Positions 13,008-20,568 are shown, numbered from the stretch's first letter. The stretch: 37,793 bases of DNA from Candidatus Krumholzibacteriia bacterium (GCA_025453655.1 JALOPX010000004.1:1-37793), one strand, 5' to 3'. Notes: a model not told the origin generated them from the letters alone. A program made the numbers and translations.

Positions 13008-14368
13008 CGGATCACCGGAGCCTTTTCCTTCGATTTCCTGCTGACCGTGGTTTCGATCGTCCGTTCCTCGATCTCGTCATGAGAAACGGCTGTGACGGGA
13101 AGATCGATCACGCCGTCGGGAAGGGCGAAGCGCGCCGAGAAGGTCCCGTCGCCGCGAAGCTTTATCTCCCTGCCCTGTATCGTGACGCGCGCGTCAGGCT
13201 CGGTTGCGCCGTAGAGGATCAGTTCGGTCGCCACCCAGAGCCTGAAGGCGCGGGCACGGGCCGGTTTCTGGAGCCCCGCGCTGCCGAAGCTCGAGACGGT
13301 CTCCGATCCCATTTCCTCGAGGAAACGACGCTCGACTTCTCGGGCAATCTCGCCGGAGCCCGACTGCTGCGATGCGTATCCGCCGGACGCGGAGAAGATC
13401 CGCTCGAATTCCTCGTCCGGGACGAGCCACCTGTCGTCCACGATCTCGCTGACGCCGGCCCTCGGAGTGCCTGAAACGTTCGACGAGGCGAGCTCGATGA
13501 ATTTCCCCTCGGGGGTCATAACGCCGATCGCCGTCTGGTACAATCTGGCCGGGGCGACGTTTATGTACCAGCTTCTCGAGCCCTGCCCCGTTTCGATATC
13601 GAAAAACCCCTCGCCGTCGGTTCTGTCATAGACCCTGAGAACGAACCTGCAATCGCGCCACTTCTCTCCGAGAGAGCTTTCGAGCTCCAGGAAACTCGCC
13701 CTGCTTATCTCCCAGTAGGTGAAGAGCCAGTAGGGATCGCGTACCATCATCGCGATGCGTGTCTTGTCGTAGGTGTCGGGGATCTCCATCGATTCGACGG
13801 GCGGCATTGTGACCGGGCCGGTCGTGAGCTGATATTTTCCCTCCGTCGCCTTCTGCCGTATCGAGCGCTCGTCGGCCGCCGAACCGGGGATCGGTTTTAT
13901 GGCCGCCGGCGGAGCCGCGACCGGCGCGACGGAAGCGGGCTTCCCCGTTTTCAGGGTCTTCGCCCGCGCCACGGGAGGCCTGGAGGCCGCGGCAGCCTTT
14001 GCGGCGGGCTTTTTCACCGTTTCCGCGGGAGCCGCGGACGGGGTTTTTGCCGTCGCCTTAAGTTTTCCCGAGGTCTTTGTGCCGGTCTTTTTCACGGCCT
14101 TCGGGGCGGCTTTTTTCGCCGCGGATTTCACGGCCGCTGCAGCAGGTTTCTTTTTTCCGACTGCGGCAGCCGGTTTTCTCTTCGCGGCGCCTTTCGCCTT
14201 TGCCGCAGGGGCTTTGGCGGCGGCTTTCTTCACCGCTCCGCCCCCCGCCCTGCCGAGCATGGCGGCGATATCGGCCTTCAGGGCCCCCGCCGGGATCTTC
14301 AGATTCTTTTTCGCGGCGAGCATCAGGAGCTCCGCTTTTGTCATCTTTTCAAGTTCGGCCTTCGTCAT
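13004..14368 (-). CDS. DUF4912 protein with Rho-N/SAP-like head and Lys/Ala-rich linker
   Basis: The 454-residue protein has three parts. Residues 1-42 ('MTKAELEKMTKAELLMLAAK') resemble a Rho N-terminal/SAP-type helical motif. Residues ~45-170 are a low-complexity linker rich in Ala, Lys and Pro, like histone H1 tails. Residues ~195-340 are a DUF4912 domain ('IAMMVRDPYWLFTYWEIS', then 'SRSWYINVAPARLYQTAIG'). A final beta domain (about 370-430, 'ELILYGATEPDARVTIQG') resembles the Ig-like repeats found next to carbohydrate enzymes. DUF4912 proteins often neighbour GH57 branching enzymes; a carbohydrate-binding or scaffold role is inference. AAGGAG precedes the ATG at 14368. It heads the operon. 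Confidence 0.85.
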   Translation of the reverse strand: MTKAELEKMTKAELLMLAAKKNLKIPAGALKADIAAMLGRAGGGAVKKAAAKAPAAKAKGAAKRKPAAAVGKKKPAAAAVKSAAKKAAPKAVKKTGTKTSGKLKATAKTPSAAPAETVKKPAAKAAAASRPPVARAKTLKTGKPASVAPVAAPPAAIKPIPGSAADERSIRQKATEGKYQLTTGPVTMPPVESMEIPDTYDKTRIAMMVRDPYWLFTYWEISRASFLELESSLGEKWRDCRFVLRVYDRTDGEGFFDIETGQGSRSWYINVAPARLYQTAIGVMTPEGKFIELASSNVSGTPRAGVSEIVDDRWLVPDEEFERIFSASGGYASQQSGSGEIAREVERRFLEEMGSETVSSFGSAGLQKPARARAFRLWVATELILYGATEPDARVTIQGREIKLRGDGTFSARFALPDGVIDLPVTAVSHDEIEERTIETTVSRKSKEKAPVIR

Positions 14369-14530
14369 AGCCGATCACTCCTTCTTTTGCCGCCGGCGGG
14401 ATCGGTCCGCCGGCTGTACCTGCATCTTCCTGTCCGGCGATCCGGGCGGCGCGATCTTTTCGTTTGCCTGAGGAGCCGGAAACATCATGGCGAAATCAAT
14501 ATTGGATGAGGTCCGACCGATGCAGCTTCC

Positions 14531-14559
14531 ATGAAAGCCTTGTTTGGCGCTGATGTCAA
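14531..14559 (-). promoter_or_regulatory. candidate promoter of the DUF4912-GH57-ligA operon
   Basis: On the minus strand a perfect TTGACA (complement of 14554-14559) is followed by a 17-base spacer and TTTCAT (complement of 14531-14536). The start point would be near 14524, about 155 bases upstream of the DUF4912 ATG. The -10 box matches four of six consensus bases. Confidence 0.45.
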
Positions 14560-14710
14560 GGTTAAAGAGTTCGCCCCGGGAATTCCGGGATAATAAATAC
14601 CGACACGGGATATTCCAAGGCGCGAAGTGCCAGTTTTCTTTGAATGAAGTCGGGCTCGTTCGAATCGTCGCGGAAACTGGTTTTGCTCAGGTGATAACGA
14701 ACGGGCGTTA

Positions 14711-14842
14711 GCCGGTCACCCGCGAAACCCATTCTTCTCTGCTTTTCAGGTTTTGCCGGCCACTCGCGAAACCTATTTTTTCCTGCTTTTCAGGTGTTGC
14801 CGGGCTCTCGCGAAAACCATTCTCCCCTGGTTTTCGCGAGAG
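14711..14842. repeat. three tandem copies of a 44-bp repeat
   Basis: Units at 14711-14754, 14755-14798 and 14799-14842 each start GCCGG, have CGCGAAA at offset 11, and have CTG-TTTTC near the end. Copies 1 and 2 are closest; copy 3 diverges at its 3' end and becomes part of a perfect inverted repeat. A degenerate fragment may lie near 14668-14695. The intergenic stretch 14369-14864 contains no gene that I can support; it holds the promoter at 14531-14559, this array and the inverted repeat at 14793-14854. Confidence 0.75.
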
Positions 14843-14854
14843 CCCGGCAACACC
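14793..14854 (-). terminator. perfect 27-bp inverted repeat, possible terminator of the surface-repeat gene
   Basis: Bases 14793-14819 are the exact reverse complement of 14828-14854, separated by eight bases (TTCTCCCC). The hairpin lies 10 bases beyond the stop codon of the minus-strand gene ending at 14865, the normal place for a terminator. No T-tract follows on that strand, so it may act by structure alone, protect the mRNA end, or be a repeat-family element. The inverted repeat is certain; the terminator role is inferred. Confidence 0.5.
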
Positions 14855-14864
14855 CCACGAATGA

Positions 14865-16271
14865 TCAGTCGAAGTGCGCGTTGAGGATCGGGAGCACCCG
14901 CAGCCCGTCGCGGTTGTTATTCGCGATATTGATGAGGCCGAGCTGTATCCCGTGAAGGTCCCTCGCGAAATTGACGAGGCCTATGACGAACCCCCTCTGC
15001 GTCTCGTCATACCAGTTCACGCAGCTTGCAGAGAATCCTGTCATATCTTCCGCCCGGACGAATATCCCCGAAAGTGCCGCCCCGGTCAGCTCCCCGGCCC
15101 TGACGTCGACGCCTGAGACGGCCAGGCCGGCAAGACGGTCGAGTATATTGATATCGATCCCATGGACGAGAAGGTACCGGGCTTCACGGGCTCGTATTCC
15201 GAAATATTCGTAATTGCCCTCGCCGTATTCGTCGTCGTTTCGCGAGATCGCCCCGATGCCGCCGATGTTGATCCCGGAAAGGGTCTCTTCGGCGACAAGC
15301 GCCCCGCCCGTGAAATTCAATCCCACGATGTCGCCTTCGGAATGTGTCGCGAGGCCGCTGGCGGATATCCCCGAGAGCTCGTCTCCGGCCACGATCGCGA
15401 GGCCTCCGATCGAGATGCCGGTCATTGGACCCTCGGCGACGTTTGCAAGGCCTCCGACGGAGATCCCCGTCATCGCGCCTTCGGTGACATTGGCGAGGCC
15501 TCCGAAGGTGATCCCGGTGACGGAGCGCTCGGAAACATTCGCCAGCCCCCCGGCCGTTATCCCCGCAACCTCCCTTTCCGCCACATTGGCGAGGCCTCCG
15601 ATGGAGATCCCCGTCATCGGGCCCTCGGCGACGTTGGCGAGGCCTCCGAACGAGATGCCGGTTATCGATCCCTCGGCCACGTTGGCGAGCCCGCCGTACG
15701 ATATGCCGGTCATGGAGCCTTCGGCGACATTGGCCAGTCCGCCGACGGAAATTCCGGATATGGAGCCCTCGGCCACATTGGCGAGGCCTCCGATGGAGAT
15801 CCCCGTCATCGGGCCATGGGCGACGTTGGCGATCCCGCCGATCGAAATTCCTGATATCGGGCCGCCGCTGACCGTGGCTATCCCCGATACGGCGAGCCCC
15901 GATATCGAGCATTCGGCCTCGACCGAGAGAAGGCCGATCGATATCATTTCAAGCTCGCAGGCGGAAGGGCCGTAAAGGCCGAATGACAATCCGCGGTGAC
16001 GGGCATCGGGATTGCGACCCGGCTTCCAGAGGGTGATGTTGACGCCGATGACCTCCTCCACGCATCTGTCGCGGAAATTGAGCCTTAGCCCCCTTGCCCG
16101 TGCGGAATTGCCGAAGGTCAGCCCGTTGCCGTTGGGGCCTATGGTAAAGCTCTTTCCCTCGAAATCGCACTCCGCGTAGTCGTCGGCGTCTGCAAATTCG
16201 ATGGCTCCGGCCATGCGCGGCGCCGCAAGTGATAACAGAAGAAGAGTGAAGAGGAGATTTGATCGTTTCAT
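14865..16271 (-). CDS. secreted LA_2272-type surface repeat protein
   Basis: The 468-residue protein from the ATG at 16271 (preceded by AAGGAAGG) has a clear Sec signal peptide (MKRSNLLFTLLLLSLAAPRM..., cleavage after ~residue 23). Residues ~120-340 consist of about 13 units of 16 residues with consensus G-I-S-I-G-G-L-A-N-V-A-E-G-x-x-T. Strictly spaced Gly, Ile and Asn suggest a beta-solenoid. The C-terminus ('GFVIGLVNFARDLHGIQLGL', then 'LPILNAHFD') matches the LA_2272 surface repeat first named in Leptospira. It is probably exported to the cell surface; function unknown. An ORF start 15 codons upstream was rejected because it would bury the signal peptide. It sits alone between two stem-loops (14793-14854 and 16365-16393). 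Confidence 0.75.
   Translation of the reverse strand: MKRSNLLFTLLLLSLAAPRMAGAIEFADADDYAECDFEGKSFTIGPNGNGLTFGNSARARGLRLNFRDRCVEEVIGVNITLWKPGRNPDARHRGLSFGLYGPSACELEMISIGLLSVEAECSISGLAVSGIATVSGGPISGISIGGIANVAHGPMTGISIGGLANVAEGSISGISVGGLANVAEGSMTGISYGGLANVAEGSITGISFGGLANVAEGPMTGISIGGLANVAEREVAGITAGGLANVSERSVTGITFGGLANVTEGAMTGISVGGLANVAEGPMTGISIGGLAIVAGDELSGISASGLATHSEGDIVGLNFTGGALVAEETLSGINIGGIGAISRNDDEYGEGNYEYFGIRAREARYLLVHGIDINILDRLAGLAVSGVDVRAGELTGAALSGIFVRAEDMTGFSASCVNWYDETQRGFVIGLVNFARDLHGIQLGLINIANNNRDGLRVLPILNAHFD
15250..15912 (-). repeat. in-frame 48-bp coding repeats
   Basis: About 13 consecutive 48-bp units encode the 16-residue repeats of the surface protein. Units differ mainly at third positions and in the variable 'GPMT/GSIS/GSMT' positions. 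Two stretches starting at 15580 and 15772, exactly four units (192 bp) apart, are identical for more than 40 bases, which points to recent duplication or gene conversion between units. Confidence 0.85.
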
Positions 16272-16364
16272 CTCAAGCCTTCCTTTTTGCTTTGATGGCC
16301 CCCCGCCAGACCACATTACGAATTACTTGCTTGTGTTATCTCTTCAACCGGCTTTGTCAGTCAC

Positions 16365-16393
16365 AAAAGAAAACCGTTCCCCAAGCGGTTTTC
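16365..16393 (-). terminator. intrinsic terminator of the zinc-ribbon / C_GCAxxG operon
   Basis: GAAAACCG (16369-16376) pairs perfectly with CGGTTTTC (16386-16393) around a nine-base loop. Read on the minus strand, the stem is followed directly by TTTTGTG. It lies about 100 bases beyond the C_GCAxxG stop at 16490 and upstream of the surface-repeat gene, so it separates the two transcripts. The rest of 16272-16489 is AT-rich and shows no clear promoter. Confidence 0.6.
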
Positions 16394-16489
16394 GATTTGT
16401 GGCGGATACAGCCTTTGTGGCGTACACAGCTATATATATCAGCTTACGAGTAAAAAGTCTTCTTGTTGCACGGCGGGACGTAAAAATGC

Positions 16490-16930
16490 TCAGCCTTCGA
16501 GAATCTCCCCGAGTATCCTGCATGCCGAGCCGACGAGATCCCTGCACTTTTCATGATTCCGGGGGTCCGAGAGGAGCCGGGCCAGCCCCTCCGGGGTGCT
16601 GATGTCGATGCCCGTGAGATCCCTGCAGGCGAGCGACCCGTTTTCGGCGAGAAACCTTTCGGAGAACCTGTTTACAAGCGCGTAGATCCGTTCCTTCGAT
16701 TCCTTGTCGTCCGGCCGCGTCCTGCCGCCGGCCAGCCCGAGGACCATTATCGCCCCGGTGACGGCGCCGCAGACGAGGCCCCTTCGGCCCATGCCGCCGC
16801 CGAATCCCGACGCGATCTTCAGCGCGGCCGCCTCGTCGAGCCCGAAATCCGGAGCATGGGCGGTGAATACCGATTCGGAGCAGGAATAATTTCCATCGAA
16901 CCTCGAGCGCGCGATTTCAATCCGGTCCAT
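16490..16930 (-). CDS. C_GCAxxG_C_C family putative redox protein
   Basis: The 146-residue product matches the C_GCAxxG_C_C family (PF09719). It has the first cysteine in 'NYSCSESVF', the glycine-rich 'ASGFGGGMGRRGLVCGAVTG' block with the G-x-x-C-G-A signature, a third cysteine in 'ACRDLTG' and the final pair in 'KCRDLVGSACRILGEIL'. Conserved cysteines and frequent association with redox genes suggest electron transfer or metal/cluster binding, but no member has a firmly established reaction that I can name. The ATG at 16930 follows AAAGGGGG. It lies 12 bases after the zinc-ribbon gene and is probably co-transcribed with it. Confidence 0.9.
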   Translation of the reverse strand: MDRIEIARSRFDGNYSCSESVFTAHAPDFGLDEAAALKIASGFGGGMGRRGLVCGAVTGAIMVLGLAGGRTRPDDKESKERIYALVNRFSERFLAENGSLACRDLTGIDISTPEGLARLLSDPRNHEKCRDLVGSACRILGEILEG

Positions 16931-16942
16931 CGCCGGCCCCCT

Positions 16943-17155
16943 TTAGCCACTCGTGAAGAAATCGAAGACATTACCGAGCATGCTTGAGGGCGCGTGGTAA
17001 ATCTCGGTGTATTTGCACCGATTGCACGTCACCGTCGTGAATTTTCTGCTCTGGACGTCGAAGATCTTCGTCCAGAATCCACCCGGCGCCCTGAATTCGC
17101 CGATGTCGTACCCGGTGTTCGAGCACTTGGGGCACTTGTATTTCAATCCATTCAC
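16943..17155 (-). CDS. zinc-ribbon protein (nucleic-acid-binding type)
   Basis: This 70-residue protein has 'YKCPKCSNTGYDIGEFRAPG' near the start and 'TVTCNRCKYTEIYHAPSS' later, that is, two CxxC pairs forming one zinc ribbon. It ends 'MLGNVFDFFTSG'. It resembles the short stand-alone zinc-ribbon family (PF09855) annotated as possible nucleic-acid binders, and the role is unproven. The start is GTG at 17155, eight bases after AAGGAGG; the nearby ATG at 17151 is out of frame. It is the first gene of a two-gene minus-strand unit with the C_GCAxxG gene and is divergent from secD. Confidence 0.85.
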   Translation of the reverse strand: MNGLKYKCPKCSNTGYDIGEFRAPGGFWTKIFDVQSRKFTTVTCNRCKYTEIYHAPSSMLGNVFDFFTSG

Positions 17156-17283
17156 GCCTGAGCCTCCTTCCCCGCCGTTAACGGGCCTGTTTCAGTAATG
17201 ATTACCCCGGAGCCGCGTTTTTATTCAAGGCCCATTCTCCCGGCGAAGGAACCGGCAGGAGCATCAAATATAATATTTTCTCT

Positions 17284-17313
17284 TTGACTGTGAAGGGGTA
17301 AATGTTGTAGTTT
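17284..17313 (+). promoter_or_regulatory. weak candidate promoter upstream of secD
   Basis: TTGACT at 17284-17289 is followed after 18 bases by TAGTTT (17308-17313). The -10 box is poor. A perfect TATAAT on the plus strand at 17269-17274 lacks a -35 partner, and its complement region (TATTAT) could serve the divergent zinc-ribbon gene. One of these probably starts the secD transcript, but I cannot say which. Confidence 0.25.
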
Positions 17314-17345
17314 ATGTACTCTATTGTGGACCGGTGTGTCCGGGA

Positions 17346-17377
17346 GCCCGCACTGCCGTTGCGGGCGGGTGTTTTTT
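17346..17377 (+). terminator. terminator-like hairpin in the secD leader
   Basis: GCCCGCA (17346-17352) pairs perfectly with TGCGGGC (17360-17366) around a seven-base loop, followed by GGGTGTTTTTT (17367-17377). No plus-strand gene lies upstream within the intergenic region, so the hairpin is either an attenuator in the secD leader or the end of a short RNA starting near 17320. It lies 42 bases before the secD GTG. Confidence 0.5.
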
Positions 17378-17418
17378 ATATTGTGCCCGCGTGAGGGACT
17401 GAAATAAAGCGAGGGAAC

Positions 17419-19107
17419 GTGAGTAAAAGCCTGAGGTATAAAGTCATACTTGTCTCCCTGGTCCTTCTGGGATCGCTGTGGTCCCTTTATCCGACGATCC
17501 GCCTCGCCATGATGGGAGCCCAGAAGAGGCACGCGATGGCGACGGAGCGCCCGGAGGACTACGACAAACTCGAGAAAAAGGCGCTCAAGCGCGGCCTCGA
17601 CCTGAGCGGGGGAATGCATATCGCCCTCGAGGTCGACGATACCAAGCTTACCGACGCCGAGCGCGCCGATGTCGTGGACCGGGCCCTCGAGGTCATAAGG
17701 AACCGCGTGGACCAGTTCGGAGTCTCCGAACCCGAAATAACGAAAGAGGGGACAAAAAGGATCATAGTCCAGCTTCCGGGCCTTCAGGACCCGTCCAGGG
17801 CGAAAAGGCTCATCGGCCAGACGGCCATGCTCGAATGGAAGCTGGTGCGCCAGCAGGCGGAAGTCGCCGACGTGATAAAAAGGCTGGACGATCAACTTAA
17901 AAGAGGGGGCGCCGATACGGCCTTCACGGCCCCCGCGGCGGGCGCCGACAGCATCCTTGCCGCCGGAGGGCGGGGTGCCGGGAAAACCGATTCCCTTCCC
18001 GTCCCGGGCGATCTCGCCCCGGCGATTTCGACCCTCCCCACCGATCTCACGGACAAGGACAAGCCTTTCAGCTCCCTTCTCATGACCTTCTATCATGACT
18101 GGATCGTGGTCCAGGAGGAGAATGTTCCGAAGGTAAGGGGCGTTCTGGCGAGGGCGGACGCGCTCAAGGTCATCCCCGGCGATTCGGAATTCCTGTGGCT
18201 CGATGAATGGGCCGATCTTCCCGAGGGCGGAAGGGGTAAATTCCTCTTCCTTCTGGCCAAAGACGAGATGGTTTCCGGGAAAAACCTCCAGAACGCCACG
18301 CCGTCCGCCGACCCGAGCAATCCGAGCAGCCTGCTTATAAGATTTTCGTTCAACAGGACCGGAGCGCGGGAATTGTCCCGCTTCACGGGCAAGAACGTGG
18401 GCCGTTACACCGCCATCGTTCTCGACGGGAAGATTAAATCCTACCCGGTGATAAGGAGCAAGATTCCCGACGGGAACGGCGTGATCGAGGGCAACTTCAC
18501 CGATGTCGAAGCGAGAGACCTTTCCGTCGTCCTGAGGGCCGGGGCCCTGCCGGCCGACCTGATTCCCAGGGAGGAAAGAACCGTAGGCCCGAGCCTCGGA
18601 AGCGATTCGATCAAGCAGGGGCTCAACGCCGGGGTTATAGGATTCATCGCGGTAGTGCTTTTCATGGTGATCTATTACGGGCTTTCGGGTGCCATTGCCT
18701 CGGTCGCCCTGGTGTACAATCTCATCCTCCTCTTCGGCGTCCTTGCCTATCTCGGCGCCGCTCTGACCCTTCCCGGGATCGGAGGGATCATCCTGACCAT
18801 AGGAATGGCCGTCGACGCGAACGTGCTGATCTTCGAGAGGATCAGGGAGGAACTCAGGAAAGCCAAGACGATCAGGTCGGCGATCGACGCCGGGTATGAC
18901 AGGGCTTTCGTCACCATTCTGGACTCGAACCTGACCACCCTCATAACGGCTGTCGTGTTGTGGCAGTTCGGCACGGGCCCGGTCAAGGGATTCGCGACGA
19001 CTCTCAGCCTGGGGATCCTGGCAAGCATGTTTGCCGCCCTGGTATTCAGCAGGATGATCTTCGATCTCTGGACGAGGAGCGGAAAGGTAACGAAGCTCAG
19101 CATATAG
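17419..19107 (+). CDS. secD: protein translocase subunit SecD
   Basis: The 562-residue protein is a SecD, the RND-type membrane partner of SecYEG that uses the proton gradient to pull exported proteins through on the periplasmic side. It has TM1 at ~residues 6-26, the P1 head starting 'LKRGLDLSGGMHIALEVDD', a low-complexity insert around residues 165-220, and the conserved C-terminal RND domain: 'GLNAGVIGFIAVVLFMVIYYG', 'TLPGIGGIILTIGMAVDANVLIFERIREEL' region and 'AFVTILDSNLTTLITAVVL'. Length is close to that of E. coli SecD. The start is GTG at 17419 with GCGAGGGAAC before it. secF follows after 24 bases. No yajC is present upstream. Confidence 0.96.
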   Translation: MSKSLRYKVILVSLVLLGSLWSLYPTIRLAMMGAQKRHAMATERPEDYDKLEKKALKRGLDLSGGMHIALEVDDTKLTDAERADVVDRALEVIRNRVDQFGVSEPEITKEGTKRIIVQLPGLQDPSRAKRLIGQTAMLEWKLVRQQAEVADVIKRLDDQLKRGGADTAFTAPAAGADSILAAGGRGAGKTDSLPVPGDLAPAISTLPTDLTDKDKPFSSLLMTFYHDWIVVQEENVPKVRGVLARADALKVIPGDSEFLWLDEWADLPEGGRGKFLFLLAKDEMVSGKNLQNATPSADPSNPSSLLIRFSFNRTGARELSRFTGKNVGRYTAIVLDGKIKSYPVIRSKIPDGNGVIEGNFTDVEARDLSVVLRAGALPADLIPREERTVGPSLGSDSIKQGLNAGVIGFIAVVLFMVIYYGLSGAIASVALVYNLILLFGVLAYLGAALTLPGIGGIILTIGMAVDANVLIFERIREELRKAKTIRSAIDAGYDRAFVTILDSNLTTLITAVVLWQFGTGPVKGFATTLSLGILASMFAALVFSRMIFDLWTRSGKVTKLSI

Positions 19108-19131
19108 GATGCTGTCTTAAGAGGAGATGAC

Positions 19132-20304
19132 ATGCAGTTTTTTCATGATACAAATGTTCATTTCGTGGCTCTCAGGAAAAAGGCCTATATTTTTTCCTGC
19201 GCGCTGATACTCATCGGGATCATCTCGCTCATCGCGAGAGGGGGGCCGAACCTCAGCATCGATTTCGAGGGCGGAACCCTGATACAGGTGAAGTTCGACC
19301 AGCATGTCCCGGCGGACAAGCTCAGGGAAGCGGTGACGAACGCCGGGTTCAACAACGCCAAGATCCAGGATTTCGGCGAGAACAACGAGTACCTGATAAC
19401 CGTCGAGAAGATAAGCGAGACCGCCAAGGCCTCGGAGATCCTCATGAGAGCCCTGAACAAGACCTCGCCGGCGGCCGGATGGAAGATCGTTTCGACGAAG
19501 GAGATGCCCCCCGACCTTTCGAAGGGCTTCGAAGGCGGCAACCTCGTTGTCGTGGAAGCCTCGAAAATGCCCTCGCTCGAGGAACTCAAGGCCGGCGTCA
19601 TTCAGAACGGGGTCGGGTTCATGGAAGCGACGAAGCAGTCGGACAAGAGGATCGCGTTCAGCCTTCCCTTCCTCGGGATCGAATCGGAAGCCGCCGAGAA
19701 CATGAAGGCCGAAATATCTAAAACCTTCCCCGACAGGAAGATCGAAATCCGCCGTACCGAGACGGTCGGCCCGAAGATCGGCGAAGAGCTTAAAAACCGG
19801 ATGGGCGCGGCAATCCTGATCTCGATGATAGGCATCCTTATATATATCAGCTGGCGGTTCGAGTTCAAATTCGCCGTCGGCGCCGTCATCGCGCTGATCC
19901 ATGACGTATTGATCACCGTCGGCGTATTTTCCATACTCGACAAGGAAATATCGATCGTCGTCATCGCCGCCCTTCTGACGATCGTCGGGTACTCCCTCAA
20001 CGACACGATCGTCGTTTTCGACAGGATCAGGGAAAATTTCAGCCTTCGAAGGCGCGAATCGTACGACAACATGGTCGACATCTCGATCAACGAGACCCTC
20101 GGCAGGACGGTCAACACCTCCCTGACGACGCTGCTCGTCATATTCGCCCTCTTCTTTCTCGGCGGAGAGGTGATACACGATTTCGCCTTCGCCATGCTCA
20201 TCGGCGTCGGCATAGGCACCTACTCCTCGATCTTTGTCGCAAGCCCGGTCGTGATCGAATGGCAGCACAGGATCACCGAGAGAACGAAGGTAAAGCAGGC
20301 CTGA
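19132..20304 (+). CDS. secF: protein translocase subunit SecF with duplicated P1-like head
   Basis: The 390-residue protein is SecF: TM1 at ~residues 16-36, 'LSIDFEGGTLIQVKF' at residue ~43, and a C-terminal RND domain with 'FKFAVGAVIALIHDVLITVG', 'GYSLNDTIVVFDRIRENFSL' and 'ETLGRTVNTSLTTLLVIFAL'. It is about 65 residues longer than E. coli SecF. The excess lies in the periplasmic part: a second strand-helix unit beginning 'GFEGGNLVVVEASKMPSLEE' at residue ~132 repeats the first at ~44, and the canonical end of the head ('TVGPKIGEEL') comes after the second copy. SecF forms the SecDF motor with SecD. AGGAGATGAC precedes the ATG at 19132. The spacer to secD is 24 bases, so one transcript is likely. 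Confidence 0.95.
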   Translation: MQFFHDTNVHFVALRKKAYIFSCALILIGIISLIARGGPNLSIDFEGGTLIQVKFDQHVPADKLREAVTNAGFNNAKIQDFGENNEYLITVEKISETAKASEILMRALNKTSPAAGWKIVSTKEMPPDLSKGFEGGNLVVVEASKMPSLEELKAGVIQNGVGFMEATKQSDKRIAFSLPFLGIESEAAENMKAEISKTFPDRKIEIRRTETVGPKIGEELKNRMGAAILISMIGILIYISWRFEFKFAVGAVIALIHDVLITVGVFSILDKEISIVVIAALLTIVGYSLNDTIVVFDRIRENFSLRRRESYDNMVDISINETLGRTVNTSLTTLLVIFALFFLGGEVIHDFAFAMLIGVGIGTYSSIFVASPVVIEWQHRITERTKVKQA

Positions 20305-20406
20305 TTCACGGGCTGGACGGATCGTTACAGTCGGGAAAGCCGGGCGGATGGCGCGGGCAGCCATGTCGTTCCGTGGAGGGCCCGGCGTCAAGCCGTCCCG
20401 CAGGAA

Positions 20407-20444
20407 TGTCCACTATTTGAGACGCCATTCTAAAAAAGTGGACA
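20407..20444 (+). promoter_or_regulatory. 38-bp palindrome, candidate enhancer-binding-protein site
   Basis: TGTCCACT at 20407-20414 is mirrored by AGTGGACA at 20437-20444. Extending inward, 14 of 16 positions per arm pair, with six unpaired central bases. The centre lies about 70 bases upstream of the -24 element at 20494, the usual position for an activator site of a sigma-54 promoter. A hairpin at the secF 3' end is the alternative, but no T-tract follows it. Confidence 0.55.
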
Positions 20445-20493
20445 CCCGCTTGTTATTAAGCGCGCCAACTCCTTTATTCACAATACGATTAAC

Positions 20494-20508
20494 TGGCACA
20501 TGCCTTGC
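20494..20508 (+). promoter_or_regulatory. sigma-54 (-24/-12) promoter
   Basis: TGGCAC at 20494-20499, five bases, then TTGC at 20505-20508 matches the RpoN consensus TGGCAC-N5-TTGC with exact spacing. The start point would be near 20520. The element sits in an AT-richer intergenic stretch (20305-20568) downstream of a strong palindrome, and the first genes it would drive encode a secreted protein and an NtrY-like kinase. Confidence 0.75.
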
Positions 20509-20568
20509 CTTTATATAAAAGGCTAAGGTATGAGCTTTTATGTCCTTTCCGGCGATTGGGGCAGGAAG

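Noticed and set aside
14711-14842. CRISPR array
   Set aside because: The 44-bp units are contiguous without unique spacers, there are only three, and no cas gene is present.
16420-16450. TATATATA stretch as a plus-strand promoter
   Set aside because: No -35 partner at a proper distance and no plus-strand gene downstream before secD.
17221-18096. 291-codon antisense open frame over the secD 5' region
   Set aside because: It crosses the secD leader hairpin and mirrors secD codons; no homology is visible.
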